This document shows, piece by piece, positions 1-6,877 of a DNA stretch of 7,790 nt. Under the pieces are notes generated by a model. It made no database searches, was not told the origin of the DNA, and was given only the letters and a program-made list of their open reading frames with translations. The stretch lies in NCBI GenBank assembly GCA_030043175.1, contig JASHYD010001038.1, positions 1 to 7,790 of the forward strand, in the 5' to 3' direction. Position 1 is the first letter of the stretch; each line of letters opens with the position of its first letter. Source of the stretch: Xanthobacteraceae bacterium. GTDB lineage: Bacteria; Pseudomonadota; Alphaproteobacteria; Rhizobiales; Xanthobacteraceae. The position numbers and the translations under genes are program-made.

Positions 1-1131
1 CTCATAGCCCGGCGTCTTGCGCGCATCAAAGCCGCGACCGCTGGCACGACCGATGCAGCCGCCGGCGCCGAATTGCCCGAGCAACTCAGCGCGCACGATT
101 CCGGTGGCGACGGTGCGGTCTTGCAGCGACGCGGTGTTGTCATAGAGTGCGACGAGTCGGGGAAATCGCCGCCCAATTTCGGCGAGTGCAGTCCGCAGTT
201 CGTCGATACCGACGGGACGCAGGTCGGCGGCGACGCCGCCCGGGACGATCTGGTCCATCATCAGGCGATGACCGAAACAGGCATCGGCCGCACGCAGAAC
301 GCGCTCCCGCAGGATGCCGCAATGCGCATGCATGACGGCAAACGACGCATCATTGCAGATGGCGCCGATGTCGCCGAAATGATTGGCCAGCCGTTCGAGT
401 TCCGCCATCAGCGCCCGGAGATAAATTGCCCGTGGCGGAACGGCGAGATTGAGCGCGGCCTCCACGGCATGGGCGAAGGCGAGCGCATAGGCAACGGTGC
501 TGTCCCCGGAAGTGCGACCCGCAAGGCGTGCAGCCTTGCCTAGGGTCGCGCCCGCCATGAGCGACTCGATGCCTTTGTGCGCGTAGCCAAGGCGTTCTTC
601 GAGCCGCACCACCGTTTCGCCGTTGGCGGTGAAGCGGAAGTGGCCCGGCTCGATGATGCCGGCATGCACCGGACCGACCGGAATCTGATGCAGGCCGTCG
701 CCTTCGGCGGGCAGGAATGGATATGGCGGGGGGGCCGAGATTGGTGTGCGTGCTTTGCCAAGCGGATGTTGCACGCCCCAGAAGCCGAGGTCGAGCCAGG
801 GCCGCACATCCGGCGCACCGGTCGCCTCCAGCCCGTAGAGGCTGCGTATGGCGCGTTCCAGCCGGATGGCCGGCGGGTGCAGCGCACCGACCGATGGAAA
901 GGTGCCGTCGCGGCATTCGAGCGTGAACACCGCGATCGCGCTTTCAGCCTCGTTCATCGCGGTCATGTGGACCGCGCCAGTGTCACCCCACAGGCCAAGC
1001 AGCGTCGCTTGGCCGGCCGCAAGCTTCCCGGCAACGGTGTTCCACTCCTCTGCCGTTACAACGAAGCGTGGCCAGGGACGATGGCCGTCAACTCCTTTGC
1101 GCTTTGCAACGATGTCGCTGAATGCCGCCAT
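1..1131 (-). CDS. hyfG: HyfG-like NuoC-NuoD fusion subunit lacking the first NiFe cysteine pair (partial, C-terminus off the left edge)
   Basis: This is the peripheral large subunit of a hydrogenase-4-type (group 4/complex I-like) membrane complex, facing the cytoplasm. The frame is open from ATG 1131 to the left edge, 377 codons; E. coli HycE/HyfG is roughly 550-570 aa, so about a third is missing. Residues about 1-135 are NuoC-like (for example FPSVGALHPPAIRLERAI at 78-95 and PWLDLGFWG at 111-119). Residues from about 150 are NuoD-like (GPVHAGIIEPGHFRF at 153-167, LEERLGYAHKGIE at 177-189, ELERLANHFGDIGAI at 244-258). At 202-207, where the family has R-[VI]-C-G-x-C, it reads RLAGRT followed by SGDSTVAY, so both nickel-ligating cysteines are replaced (Ala204, Thr207). 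The start follows the hyfF stop by 4 nt, with a weak GGGAT upstream. I infer a non-hydrogenase Ehr-type subunit; the C-terminal DPCxxC region is not visible. The frame came from direct translation of the minus strand. Confidence 0.92.
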   Translation of the reverse strand, partial: MAAFSDIVAKRKGVDGHRPWPRFVVTAEEWNTVAGKLAAGQATLLGLWGDTGAVHMTAMNEAESAIAVFTLECRDGTFPSVGALHPPAIRLERAIRSLYGLEATGAPDVRPWLDLGFWGVQHPLGKARTPISAPPPYPFLPAEGDGLHQIPVGPVHAGIIEPGHFRFTANGETVVRLEERLGYAHKGIESLMAGATLGKAARLAGRTSGDSTVAYALAFAHAVEAALNLAVPPRAIYLRALMAELERLANHFGDIGAICNDASFAVMHAHCGILRERVLRAADACFGHRLMMDQIVPGGVAADLRPVGIDELRTALAEIGRRFPRLVALYDNTASLQDRTVATGIVRAELLGQFGAGGCIGRASGRGFDARKTPGYE

Positions 1132-1135
1132 CGCT

Positions 1136-2575
1136 TTATCCCAGCAGCCTGGCGACGTTCTCGAACGAGGCAACGAGCGCAGGCGGCAGGTAGATTCCCG
1201 CAGCAAACACCAGAGCAAGGTGCGCGAACAGCGGTACGTAGGAGGCGTCGGTCTTGGCGAAGCCTCCGCGCGGCGCGCCGAACGCGATGGTGTTGAGCCG
1301 CAGGAACAAGCCGGCAAGGCCGACCAGCAGACCGAACACCAGAATGATGGCGAGGGCAGGCGAGCGCGCGAAGGTCGAACTCACCACGAGAAATTCGCTC
1401 ATGAAAATACCCAGCGGCGGCAATCCGGCGATCGCGATGACGCCGAGAATGAGGCCCCAGCCGAGCACGGGGTTGGTGACGGTGAGGCCGCCCATATCGG
1501 CGATCCGCTGCGTGCCCTTGACCTGCGCGACGTGACCTACGGCAAAAAAGAGCGCCGACTTGGTTAGCGAGTGCATCGTCATGTGCAAGAGCCCGGCGAA
1601 GTTGGCGAGCGGCCCGCCCATGCCGAACGCAAAAGCGATGATACCCATGTGCTCGATCGACGAATAGGCAAACATGCGCTTGATGTCGCGGCGGCGGTAC
1701 AGCATGAACGCCGCAAAGACCAGCGAGATGAGGCCGAGCGTCACCATGAGCGGACCGGGCGCCAGCGCCGCCGGATTGGCCGCGAGCAGCATCTTGAAGC
1801 GCAGCAGCGCATAGAGCGCGACGTTGAGCAGGAGCCCGGAGAGCACTGCCGAGATCGGCGTCGGACCCTCGGCATGGGCATCGGGCAGCCAGGCATGCAG
1901 CGGCGCAAGCCCGACTTTGGTGCCGTAGCCGAGCAGCAAAAACACGAAAGCGACATTCAGCAGGGCCGGATCGAAGGCGTTGGCGTGGGTGATCAAAATG
2001 GTCCACACCATGCCGTCGAGGCCTTCGCCGACAACGGGCCGAGCCGCCATGTAGACCAGGATCGTGCCGAACAGCGCGAGCGCAATGCCGACGCTGCCGA
2101 GGATAAAATATTTCCACGCCGCCTCGAGTGCTTCATGCGTGCGGTAGATGCCGACCATGAGCACGGTCGTGAGCGTCGCGAGTTCGATCGCAACCCACAT
2201 CACGCCGATATTGTTGGCGAGCAGCGCCAGGTTCATGGCGAACATCAGCACCTGGTACATGGCGTGATAAAAACGCAGGAACGCCGGTGTCAGGCGGCCG
2301 GTCTCGAGTTCGTGGCCGATATAGCTCGCACTGAATACGCTCGTGGTGAAACCCACGAACGTGGTCAGCACAATGAAAGTGCTGTTGAGATCATCGACCA
2401 GCAGGTAGGACCCCGGCTGCGGACGAATGAAAAACATCGACAGGGCGGACAGGAAGGTCGCGACCGTCGCCAGCACGTTCAATCGTGCGGTGGCCCGATA
2501 ACCCGAGATCAGCGCAAGTGCCGCTGCAGCCAGCAAGGGGATCACTAGGACGGCGGCGACCGCGTCGAACCTCAT
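1136..2575 (-). CDS. hyfF: Hydrogenase-4 component F, antiporter-like membrane subunit
   Basis: This is a polytopic inner-membrane subunit of the proton-translocating module, homologous to NuoL/M/N and Mrp antiporter subunits; 479 aa against about 525 in E. coli HyfF. Family features: Glu131 in the TM5-like segment (WVAIELATLTTVLM), Lys220 in GYGTKVGLAPLHAWLPDAHA (216-235), YSSIEHMGII (304-313), Lys339 in MHSLTKSALFF, and Glu394 in LPPLGIFMSEF. These are the residues expected in the membrane proton channel. At the TM8-like SGLLLNVALYALLRF, Asn251 occupies the place held by Lys250 in the neighbouring HyfB. The frame is open further upstream, but the start is ATG 2575: it lies in an ATGA overlap with the hyfE stop, has a good GGGGGAGAG Shine-Dalgarno about 5 nt upstream, and gives the normal N-terminus. 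Translational coupling with hyfE is likely. Confidence 0.95.
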   Translation of the reverse strand: MRFDAVAAVLVIPLLAAAALALISGYRATARLNVLATVATFLSALSMFFIRPQPGSYLLVDDLNSTFIVLTTFVGFTTSVFSASYIGHELETGRLTPAFLRFYHAMYQVLMFAMNLALLANNIGVMWVAIELATLTTVLMVGIYRTHEALEAAWKYFILGSVGIALALFGTILVYMAARPVVGEGLDGMVWTILITHANAFDPALLNVAFVFLLLGYGTKVGLAPLHAWLPDAHAEGPTPISAVLSGLLLNVALYALLRFKMLLAANPAALAPGPLMVTLGLISLVFAAFMLYRRRDIKRMFAYSSIEHMGIIAFAFGMGGPLANFAGLLHMTMHSLTKSALFFAVGHVAQVKGTQRIADMGGLTVTNPVLGWGLILGVIAIAGLPPLGIFMSEFLVVSSTFARSPALAIILVFGLLVGLAGLFLRLNTIAFGAPRGGFAKTDASYVPLFAHLALVFAAGIYLPPALVASFENVARLLG

Positions 2576-3234
2576 CGCCGCTCTCCCCCGAATCGATCGA
2601 GTGCCCGCACATCGACCGTGTCGAAGCGCTCGCGGATGCGGAACAGGAAGATACCGATGACGATGAACGCGATCAGGACCGAAAAGGCCACACTGATCTC
2701 GACCACCAGCGGCATGCCCTTGGCCCCGGTTGCCGCCAGCACCAGGCCATTTTCGAGCGACATGAAACCGACAACCTGGCTCACCGCGTTGCGTCGTGTC
2801 ACCATCATCAGCAAGCCGAGCAACACCACGGACAGCGCAAAAGCGAGGTCCTCGCGAGTCAGCGGGTCGGCCTCCTGAGTGACGCGCAGCATCACGACCA
2901 TGGACAGCGCGACGAGCGCTATGCCGGCCAGCATCGCAGCGCCAACCCCGACCACCTGCTCGATCTCGCGATGAATGCCAAGGCGCACGATGATGCGGTG
3001 TAGCACCACCGGAATGATGATCGCCTTGAACACGAGCGCGAGTGCCGCCGTGATGTAAAGGTGCGGCGCGTCCTGGATGTAGGCCTGCCATGCTACCGAT
3101 AGCGCCAGCACGAGGGCATGCCCAGCGAACACATTGAGCAGGGCATAGAGCCGATCCTGGTAAAGCTCCAGAAAGCTGATCAGCACCAGTGAGCCGGCGA
3201 GCAGATGGGCAATGTCAAAGTCGATGCCACTCAT
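2572..3234 (-). CDS. hyfE: Hydrogenase-4 component E (NuoK-like membrane subunit)
   Basis: This is a small inner-membrane subunit of the ion-pumping module, 220 aa, the usual HyfE length. About seven hydrophobic segments are visible. The C-terminal half is NuoK-like: NAVSQVVGFMSLENGLVLAA (149-168) carries Glu161 in the place of a membrane-embedded proton-path glutamate of NuoK, and a second acidic residue, Glu179, follows in the next helix. The protein ends in the charged tail FRIRERFDTVDVRALDRF, which is characteristic of HyfE. ATG 3234 overlaps the hyfC stop by one base (TGATG) and is preceded by GAGGGG six bases upstream, so this start is preferred over the longer upstream open frame inside hyfC. 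Its stop overlaps the hyfF start by 4 nt. Confidence 0.95.
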   Translation of the reverse strand: MSGIDFDIAHLLAGSLVLISFLELYQDRLYALLNVFAGHALVLALSVAWQAYIQDAPHLYITAALALVFKAIIIPVVLHRIIVRLGIHREIEQVVGVGAAMLAGIALVALSMVVMLRVTQEADPLTREDLAFALSVVLLGLLMMVTRRNAVSQVVGFMSLENGLVLAATGAKGMPLVVEISVAFSVLIAFIVIGIFLFRIRERFDTVDVRALDRFGGERR

Positions 3235-4190
3235 CAGAAGCCCCTCGACACAAATCGCAACAGTGTCGCCAGCAAGCCAAGCATCAGTGCCACGCCAAGG
3301 AATTCCGGCACGCGAAAGACGCGCATCTTGGCGATCGATGTTTCGAAGAACGCCAGCAGGAAGCCGCCGATTGCGAGCTTCACAACATAGGCCGCAATCC
3401 CAATCGTCAGTACCGCCGTCCCCGCATCCGAGGGTGCAATGCCCCACGGGGCGAACAGGCAGGCGACCAACGAAATGTAGAGGAGGAGTTTGAGCGATGC
3501 TGAGAGATCGATCAGCGCCAGGTGCCGCCCGGAATATTCGAGCACCATCGCTTCATGCACCATGGTGAGTTCAAGGTGGGTCGCCGGATTGTCGACCGGG
3601 ATACGGTTGTTCTCGGCAATTGCCACCAGGGTAAGCGCGAGCAGCGCGAGCCCCAGCGAGACACGCAATCCCACCGCCGGCGATCCCATGAATTCGGCGA
3701 TGCTGGAGAGTTGCGTCGAGTCGGCGATCAGCGCCAGTGTAAACACGATCATGATCATGGCCGGCTCGGCGATGGAAGCGATCATTACCTCGCGACTCGA
3801 TCCGATGCCGCCAAAGCTCGTGCCGACATCCAGGCCGGCGAGGGCCTGGAAGAAACGGGCACTGCCGAGCAGCGCGATAATGGCAATGAGATCGGCCGAC
3901 CATGAGAACATAAGGCCGGTACGGAAAGTCGGCACCAGCGATGCGGCAACCCATGTGGCGGCGAAAATCACGTACGGAATGACACGAAACAGCCACGAGG
4001 CACTTTCGGCGAGCACGACCTCCTTGCGCATGAGGCGGACGAGGTCGAGGTAGGCTTGAAGGAGGGGTGGGCCTTGCCGACGCAGCAGGCGCGCCTTCAC
4101 CTTACGCACAAATCCCGTGAGAAGAGGGGCCAGCAGCAGCACCAGCGCCATCTGTCCACTCTGGACCGCAAATTCGACGATCAGGGCCAT
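3234..4190 (-). CDS. hyfC: Hydrogenase-4 component C (NuoH/HycD-like membrane anchor)
   Basis: This inner-membrane subunit joins the peripheral arm to the antiporter-like subunits, as NuoH does in complex I; 318 aa, matching HyfC/HycD length, with about eight hydrophobic helices. Diagnostic motifs are the basic loop after helix 1 (RKVKARLLRRQGPPLLQAY, 29-47), GSSREVMIASIAEPA (130-144), the acidic cytoplasmic loop AENNRIPVDNP (192-202) running into HLELTMVHEAMVLEYSGR (205-222), and ETSIAKMRVFRVPEFLG (283-299). The acidic loop corresponds to the quinone/proton-entry loop of NuoH. ATG 4190 overlaps the end of hyfB by 10 nt; no convincing Shine-Dalgarno precedes it, so translation may depend on coupling to hyfB. 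The stop overlaps the hyfE ATG by one base. Confidence 0.95.
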   Translation of the reverse strand: MALIVEFAVQSGQMALVLLLAPLLTGFVRKVKARLLRRQGPPLLQAYLDLVRLMRKEVVLAESASWLFRVIPYVIFAATWVAASLVPTFRTGLMFSWSADLIAIIALLGSARFFQALAGLDVGTSFGGIGSSREVMIASIAEPAMIMIVFTLALIADSTQLSSIAEFMGSPAVGLRVSLGLALLALTLVAIAENNRIPVDNPATHLELTMVHEAMVLEYSGRHLALIDLSASLKLLLYISLVACLFAPWGIAPSDAGTAVLTIGIAAYVVKLAIGGFLLAFFETSIAKMRVFRVPEFLGVALMLGLLATLLRFVSRGF

Positions 4191-6193
4191 ATGGCAAGCA
4201 CCAGAAGCAGGATGACAAGGGCCGTGAACACTAGGCTAAGGAACTGGCGGATCGTCAGGAACTGCAAATGGTTGAGGCGATCCGCGATGACGCCTATGGC
4301 TTTCGCAATCGGCGCGTAGACCGCGTCCCAGATCAGGTCACGCAGATCGACGACGAGGCGCGCCGGCCACACATCGCCAGGCCCTGGCATGTCGCCGTGC
4401 TCGCGGGCATGGAACACGACGGTGCCGAACACGCGTCGGATTGGCTGGGCAAAGCTCGACGCCGTGTATTGCGTCGCGGCGCTCTGATCCGGGTAGCCAC
4501 AATCCCAGGCGGGCGCGCGCCGCAGGCGAGCCGAAGCAAGGCGGTGAATCGCGAAGGCCGCTAGTGTCCCAGAAATGATCATGAATAGGAAAACCAGCAG
4601 GCCATCATAGGAGCTGCGGCTTGCCGCAATCGGCACGATGGAGAGCCATTGTTGCATGCCGGTCTGAAGCGGCATGCGGCCGCCCACGAGACTTTCGGCA
4701 ACCGGCGCCAGCGCGTCGATGAACACGCCCGGCAGCACGCCGGCGACGAGACAGAGTGCGGCAAGAAAATACATGGCACCGAGCGAATGCCGGTCAGTCT
4801 CGGTTGCTTGCGCGACGGCAGGCGTGCGGGCGCGCCCGAGAAATGTCACCCCGAATGCCTTGACGAAGCAGGCTGCGGCAAGCGCGGCCGACAGCGCAAG
4901 CATTGCCCCGACGGCGGGGACCAGCAGTCTCAGGCCCCATGACGAAATCTGCGGGCTCAGCAGAATCGCCTGGAACGTCAGCCATTCGGACACGAAGCCG
5001 TTGAGCGGCGGTAGCGCCGAGATAGCTGCACAGCCAATCAGAAAGACGAACGCGGTCTGTGGCATGCGATGGATGAGGCCGCCGAGGTGCTCCATGTCGC
5101 GCTCGCCGGTCGCAGTGAGCACGGCGCCGGAGCCGAAGAACAGCAGGCTTTTGAAGACCGAATGGTTGAATACGTGAAGCAGGCCAGCGGTGAGTGCGAG
5201 CGCCGCCGCGAAGACCAGGCCATGCGCCCTAAAGGCAAGCGCCAACCCAAGCCCGATGAAAATGATGCCGATATTCTCCACCGTATGATAGGCGAGCAGC
5301 CGCTTGAGGTCATGCTGCATCAGCGCATAAAGAACACCCATGACTGCGGTGATGCCGCCGAGCGCGAGCACCAGCATGCTCCACCACCACGCCGGCTCGC
5401 CAGCGAGGTCGAATATGATGCGAACGAAGCCGTAGACAGCAACCTTAGTCATTACGCCGCTCATCAGCGCCGAGATATGGCTCGGCGCCGCGGGATGGGC
5501 GAGCGGCAGCCAAACGTGAAGCGGCACGAGGCCCGCTTTCGAGCCGGCTCCGATCAACGCAAGGATCAGCACGATGGCCGCCAGTCCGGGCGTCGGGTGC
5601 ATGGAGCGGATTTGCCCGAAAGTATAGGTACCCTCCGGACCAGCGAGGAGGCCGAACGCCAGCAACAGGGACAGCGTCCCGAACACCGCCATGACAAGAT
5701 AGACATAACCCGCGTGCACGTTATCGCGGACGCGGTGGTGCGACATGACCATGGCCCATGACGTCAGCGACATGAATTCCCACGACACGAGAAACGTGAA
5801 TGCGTCGTCGGCCAGCACGACCAGCGTCATCCCAGCGAGAAAAGCCGGATAGAATGGCAACACCCGCAACGGCGAAGCCTCATGATGACCGTAGCCGAGC
5901 GCAAACAGGCTCGCTGCAGCGGCACCGAGATCAACCACCGCAAGAAAGAACGCGGACAACGGATCGATGCGGAAATGTGCGCCGAGCCAAGGGATTCCGA
6001 GCGGCAGTGCCACGCTCTCCGGGGCTGTCGCACCGAGCATATGATCGAGCGCAGCGAAGAGCGAGATCAGCGCGACGGCGGCGCAAAGGCCATAGACAAG
6101 CGTATTGGCGAGCGAACGTGCGATGAACAGCGCGGCAGCGGCGAGGACCAGCAGCGTTGTCGCGCAGGACAGGGCTATGGGCAACATCGTCAC
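4181..6193 (-). CDS. hyfB: Hydrogenase-4 component B, antiporter-like membrane subunit
   Basis: This is the large antiporter-like inner-membrane subunit (HycC/HyfB, NuoL/M/N superfamily), 670 aa against about 672 in E. coli HyfB, expected to pump protons or sodium. Key residues: Glu139 in SWEFMSLTSW (137-146), Lys219 in GAGSKAGLVPLHVWLPLAHP (215-234), Lys250 in SGVMTKVAVYGFVR, YHTVENIGIIF (302-312), Lys348 in NHSVFKSLLFFG, and Glu403 in PPLNGFVSEWLTF. The hydrophilic C-terminal region has WDCGYP...QYTASSFAQPIRRVF (563-589), a HyfB/HycC hallmark, and a final hydrophobic helix (about 650-669). The start is GTG 6193: it overlaps the regulator stop as GTGA and has AAGAGG 8 nt upstream. ATG 6187 is possible but is 14 nt from that site. 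It is the first structural gene of the complex, directly behind the regulator. Confidence 0.95.
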   Translation of the reverse strand: MTMLPIALSCATTLLVLAAAALFIARSLANTLVYGLCAAVALISLFAALDHMLGATAPESVALPLGIPWLGAHFRIDPLSAFFLAVVDLGAAAASLFALGYGHHEASPLRVLPFYPAFLAGMTLVVLADDAFTFLVSWEFMSLTSWAMVMSHHRVRDNVHAGYVYLVMAVFGTLSLLLAFGLLAGPEGTYTFGQIRSMHPTPGLAAIVLILALIGAGSKAGLVPLHVWLPLAHPAAPSHISALMSGVMTKVAVYGFVRIIFDLAGEPAWWWSMLVLALGGITAVMGVLYALMQHDLKRLLAYHTVENIGIIFIGLGLALAFRAHGLVFAAALALTAGLLHVFNHSVFKSLLFFGSGAVLTATGERDMEHLGGLIHRMPQTAFVFLIGCAAISALPPLNGFVSEWLTFQAILLSPQISSWGLRLLVPAVGAMLALSAALAAACFVKAFGVTFLGRARTPAVAQATETDRHSLGAMYFLAALCLVAGVLPGVFIDALAPVAESLVGGRMPLQTGMQQWLSIVPIAASRSSYDGLLVFLFMIISGTLAAFAIHRLASARLRRAPAWDCGYPDQSAATQYTASSFAQPIRRVFGTVVFHAREHGDMPGPGDVWPARLVVDLRDLIWDAVYAPIAKAIGVIADRLNHLQFLTIRQFLSLVFTALVILLLVLAIWP

Positions 6194-6444
6194 GCGGCCG
6201 GCCTCTTGAGTCGCACCCCGCGTCCGCCACCAGCGCTCGTGGCATTATCCGCGATCAGCTCGATACCGCTCGCGTCGAGCGCCGCCACGAGCTTCATGAG
6301 CGATTCGACATTGCCCCGGATCATGTCCTCGCTCGCTTCCATGCGCTGGATCGTCGGCAGTGACAGGCCCGACAGTTCGGCGAGCTTGCGCTGATCGATC
6401 GCGAGGAGTGCGCGAGAGGCTCGAAGCTGCGCCGACGTAATCAT
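6190..6444 (-). CDS. Small XRE-family helix-turn-helix transcriptional regulator
   Basis: This is an 84-residue single-domain DNA-binding protein of the Cro/C1 (XRE) type. The helix-turn-helix spans about residues 7-35 (LRASRALLAIDQRKLAELSG, then LSLPTIQRMEAS), followed by LMKLVAALDASGIELI and a short Gly-rich tail (SAGGGRGVRLKR). Small XRE proteins starting MITSAQ-R-AR-LL and ending GGGRGVRL are, from memory, common in Rhizobiales. The stop overlaps the hyfB start by 4 nt, so regulator and complex appear co-transcribed and translationally linked. This suggests, but does not prove, that it controls this operon and itself. ATG 6444 has no clear Shine-Dalgarno. The operator and any ligand are unknown; no sensor domain is visible. 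Confidence 0.88.
   Translation of the reverse strand: MITSAQLRASRALLAIDQRKLAELSGLSLPTIQRMEASEDMIRGNVESLMKLVAALDASGIELIADNATSAGGGRGVRLKRPAA
6202..6207 (-). promoter_or_regulatory. Ribosome binding site deciding the hyfB GTG start
   Basis: AAGAGG on the minus strand lies 8 nt before GTG 6193 and inside the last codons of the XRE gene. This spacing favours the GTG over the ATG six bases further on, and fits translational coupling through the GTGA overlap. Confidence 0.55.
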
Positions 6445-6472
6445 GCAAAAAGTGTCAAGAGTGACCTATGAA

Positions 6473-6492
6473 CATACTTTATAAAAAATATG
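6473..6492. promoter_or_regulatory. Imperfect AT-rich dyad at the -10/start region
   Basis: CATACTTTATAAAAAATATG has outer arms CATA/TATG with partial symmetry inside, and spans the proposed -10 box and start point. It is a possible second operator half for the adjacent XRE regulator. The low complexity makes chance symmetry likely. Confidence 0.2.
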
Positions 6493-6513
6493 CCATCTCT
6501 TTTGATACATCAA
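6485..6513 (-). promoter_or_regulatory. Candidate sigma70-type promoter for the XRE-hyf operon
   Basis: Read on the minus strand, TTGATG (6513-6508) and TATTTT (6490-6485) are separated by exactly 17 bp, within the AT-rich tract 6446-6540. Transcription would start about 35 nt before the regulator ATG. Another TTGACA lies at 6459-6454, but no -10 box sits at the right distance and it is too close to the gene. A sigma54 site, used by E. coli hyf, is not seen. Confidence 0.45.
6502..6513. promoter_or_regulatory. Dyad TTGAT-AC-ATCAA over the -35 box
   Basis: This is a perfect 5-bp inverted repeat with a 2-bp centre, covering the proposed -35 hexamer, so a bound protein would block the promoter. 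The half-sites are those of FNR/FixK boxes (TTGAT-N4-ATCAA), but the spacing is two bases too short for that family. It could be an operator of the XRE protein or chance in an AT-rich tract. Confidence 0.3.
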
Positions 6514-6540
6514 CTGGTCTTTTTTAAGTTTTACACATGC

Positions 6541-6706
6541 ATCATTTCGCTCTCCGGTAGCGGTTGCATCGAGATCCTTCTTGCCGCGATATCGTCGAAC
6601 GGGCGAGCCCGGTGATCTTCGAGACCGTCGTCAAACCGCCTCGACCGGCGATCCGCACCTCGGCCGCCGCAAACAAGCCGCCCGCACTCATCAAGCCACG
6701 AGCCAA
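6541..6706 (-). pseudogene. N-terminal remnant of an ISAzo13-type transposase
   Basis: The minus-strand translation from about 6706 reads LARGLMSAGGLFAAAE, then EVRIAGRGGLTTVSKITGL and ARSTIS. This matches the N-terminal helix-turn-helix segment I know from ISAzo13-family transposases (pattern RLFAAAEA-A-G-GG---V---TGLARSTI-RG). After STI near 6590 the homology continues in another frame as RGKKDLDATATGERN, which suggests a one-base loss. The original frame runs on to a stop at 6542 without homology. The catalytic DDE part is absent, and no terminal inverted repeats were identified. It is a dead fragment ending at the AT-rich operon control region. The family call rests on memory of the motif. 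Confidence 0.6.
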
Positions 6707-6787
6707 CGTGTCCTTGCGGTTTCGTATGCCGAGAGACCTATTCGGCGGTTTTGTGGGGTGCGCGGCCCGCCCCTTAGAACCGCGCGT

Positions 6788-6830
6788 GAACCCCCGGTCC
6801 CAGCGCCGCCGATCGAGGGGCCGGGGTTTC
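6788..6830. repeat. GC-rich inverted repeat (stem-loop)
   Basis: The arms GAACCCCCGGTCCC (6788-6801) and GGGGCCGGGGTTTC (6817-6830) pair at 12 of 14 positions, plus a possible G-T wobble, around a 15-nt loop. It lies about 48 nt past the stop of the small winged-helix gene on the minus strand. It could end that transcript, but no U-tract follows on either strand, so it is not a standard intrinsic terminator. It may be a mobile-element end or a palindromic repeat. Confidence 0.5.
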
Positions 6831-6877
6831 GGCCCAACCGGCAACCGGGCGCAGGGAGGTGGCGGGCAAGAACTACT

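Noticed and set aside
1571..2548. Long plus-strand open frame (325 codons) opposite hyfF
   Set aside because: It is the antisense shadow of a well-conserved membrane protein; its translation is rich in Arg, Gln, His and Glu with no family resemblance. Other long plus-strand frames at 73-543, 577-1567, 3490-4053, 4674-5177 and 5069-5761 are rejected for the same reason.
2576..3091. Upstream extension of the hyfF frame, giving a 651-aa protein
   Set aside because: The extension lies wholly inside hyfE, has no hydrophobic or family-like sequence, and the overlap start at 2575 with its ribosome binding site gives the normal HyfF N-terminus.
3235..3447. Upstream extension of the hyfE frame inside hyfC
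   Set aside because: The extra N-terminal residues are out-of-frame hyfC sequence; ATG 3234 with GAGGGG upstream gives the expected 220-aa HyfE.
6480..6500. Sigma54 promoter, as in E. coli hyf
   Set aside because: TGGCA occurs on the minus strand, but the -12 GC element is absent at the required spacing (the site reads TTAT).
6542..6844. Whole 100-codon minus-strand frame as an intact gene
   Set aside because: Only its residues from about 47 to 86 resemble a transposase N-terminus; the first part reads through the GC-rich stem-loop and the end is frameshifted, so it is a remnant rather than a gene.
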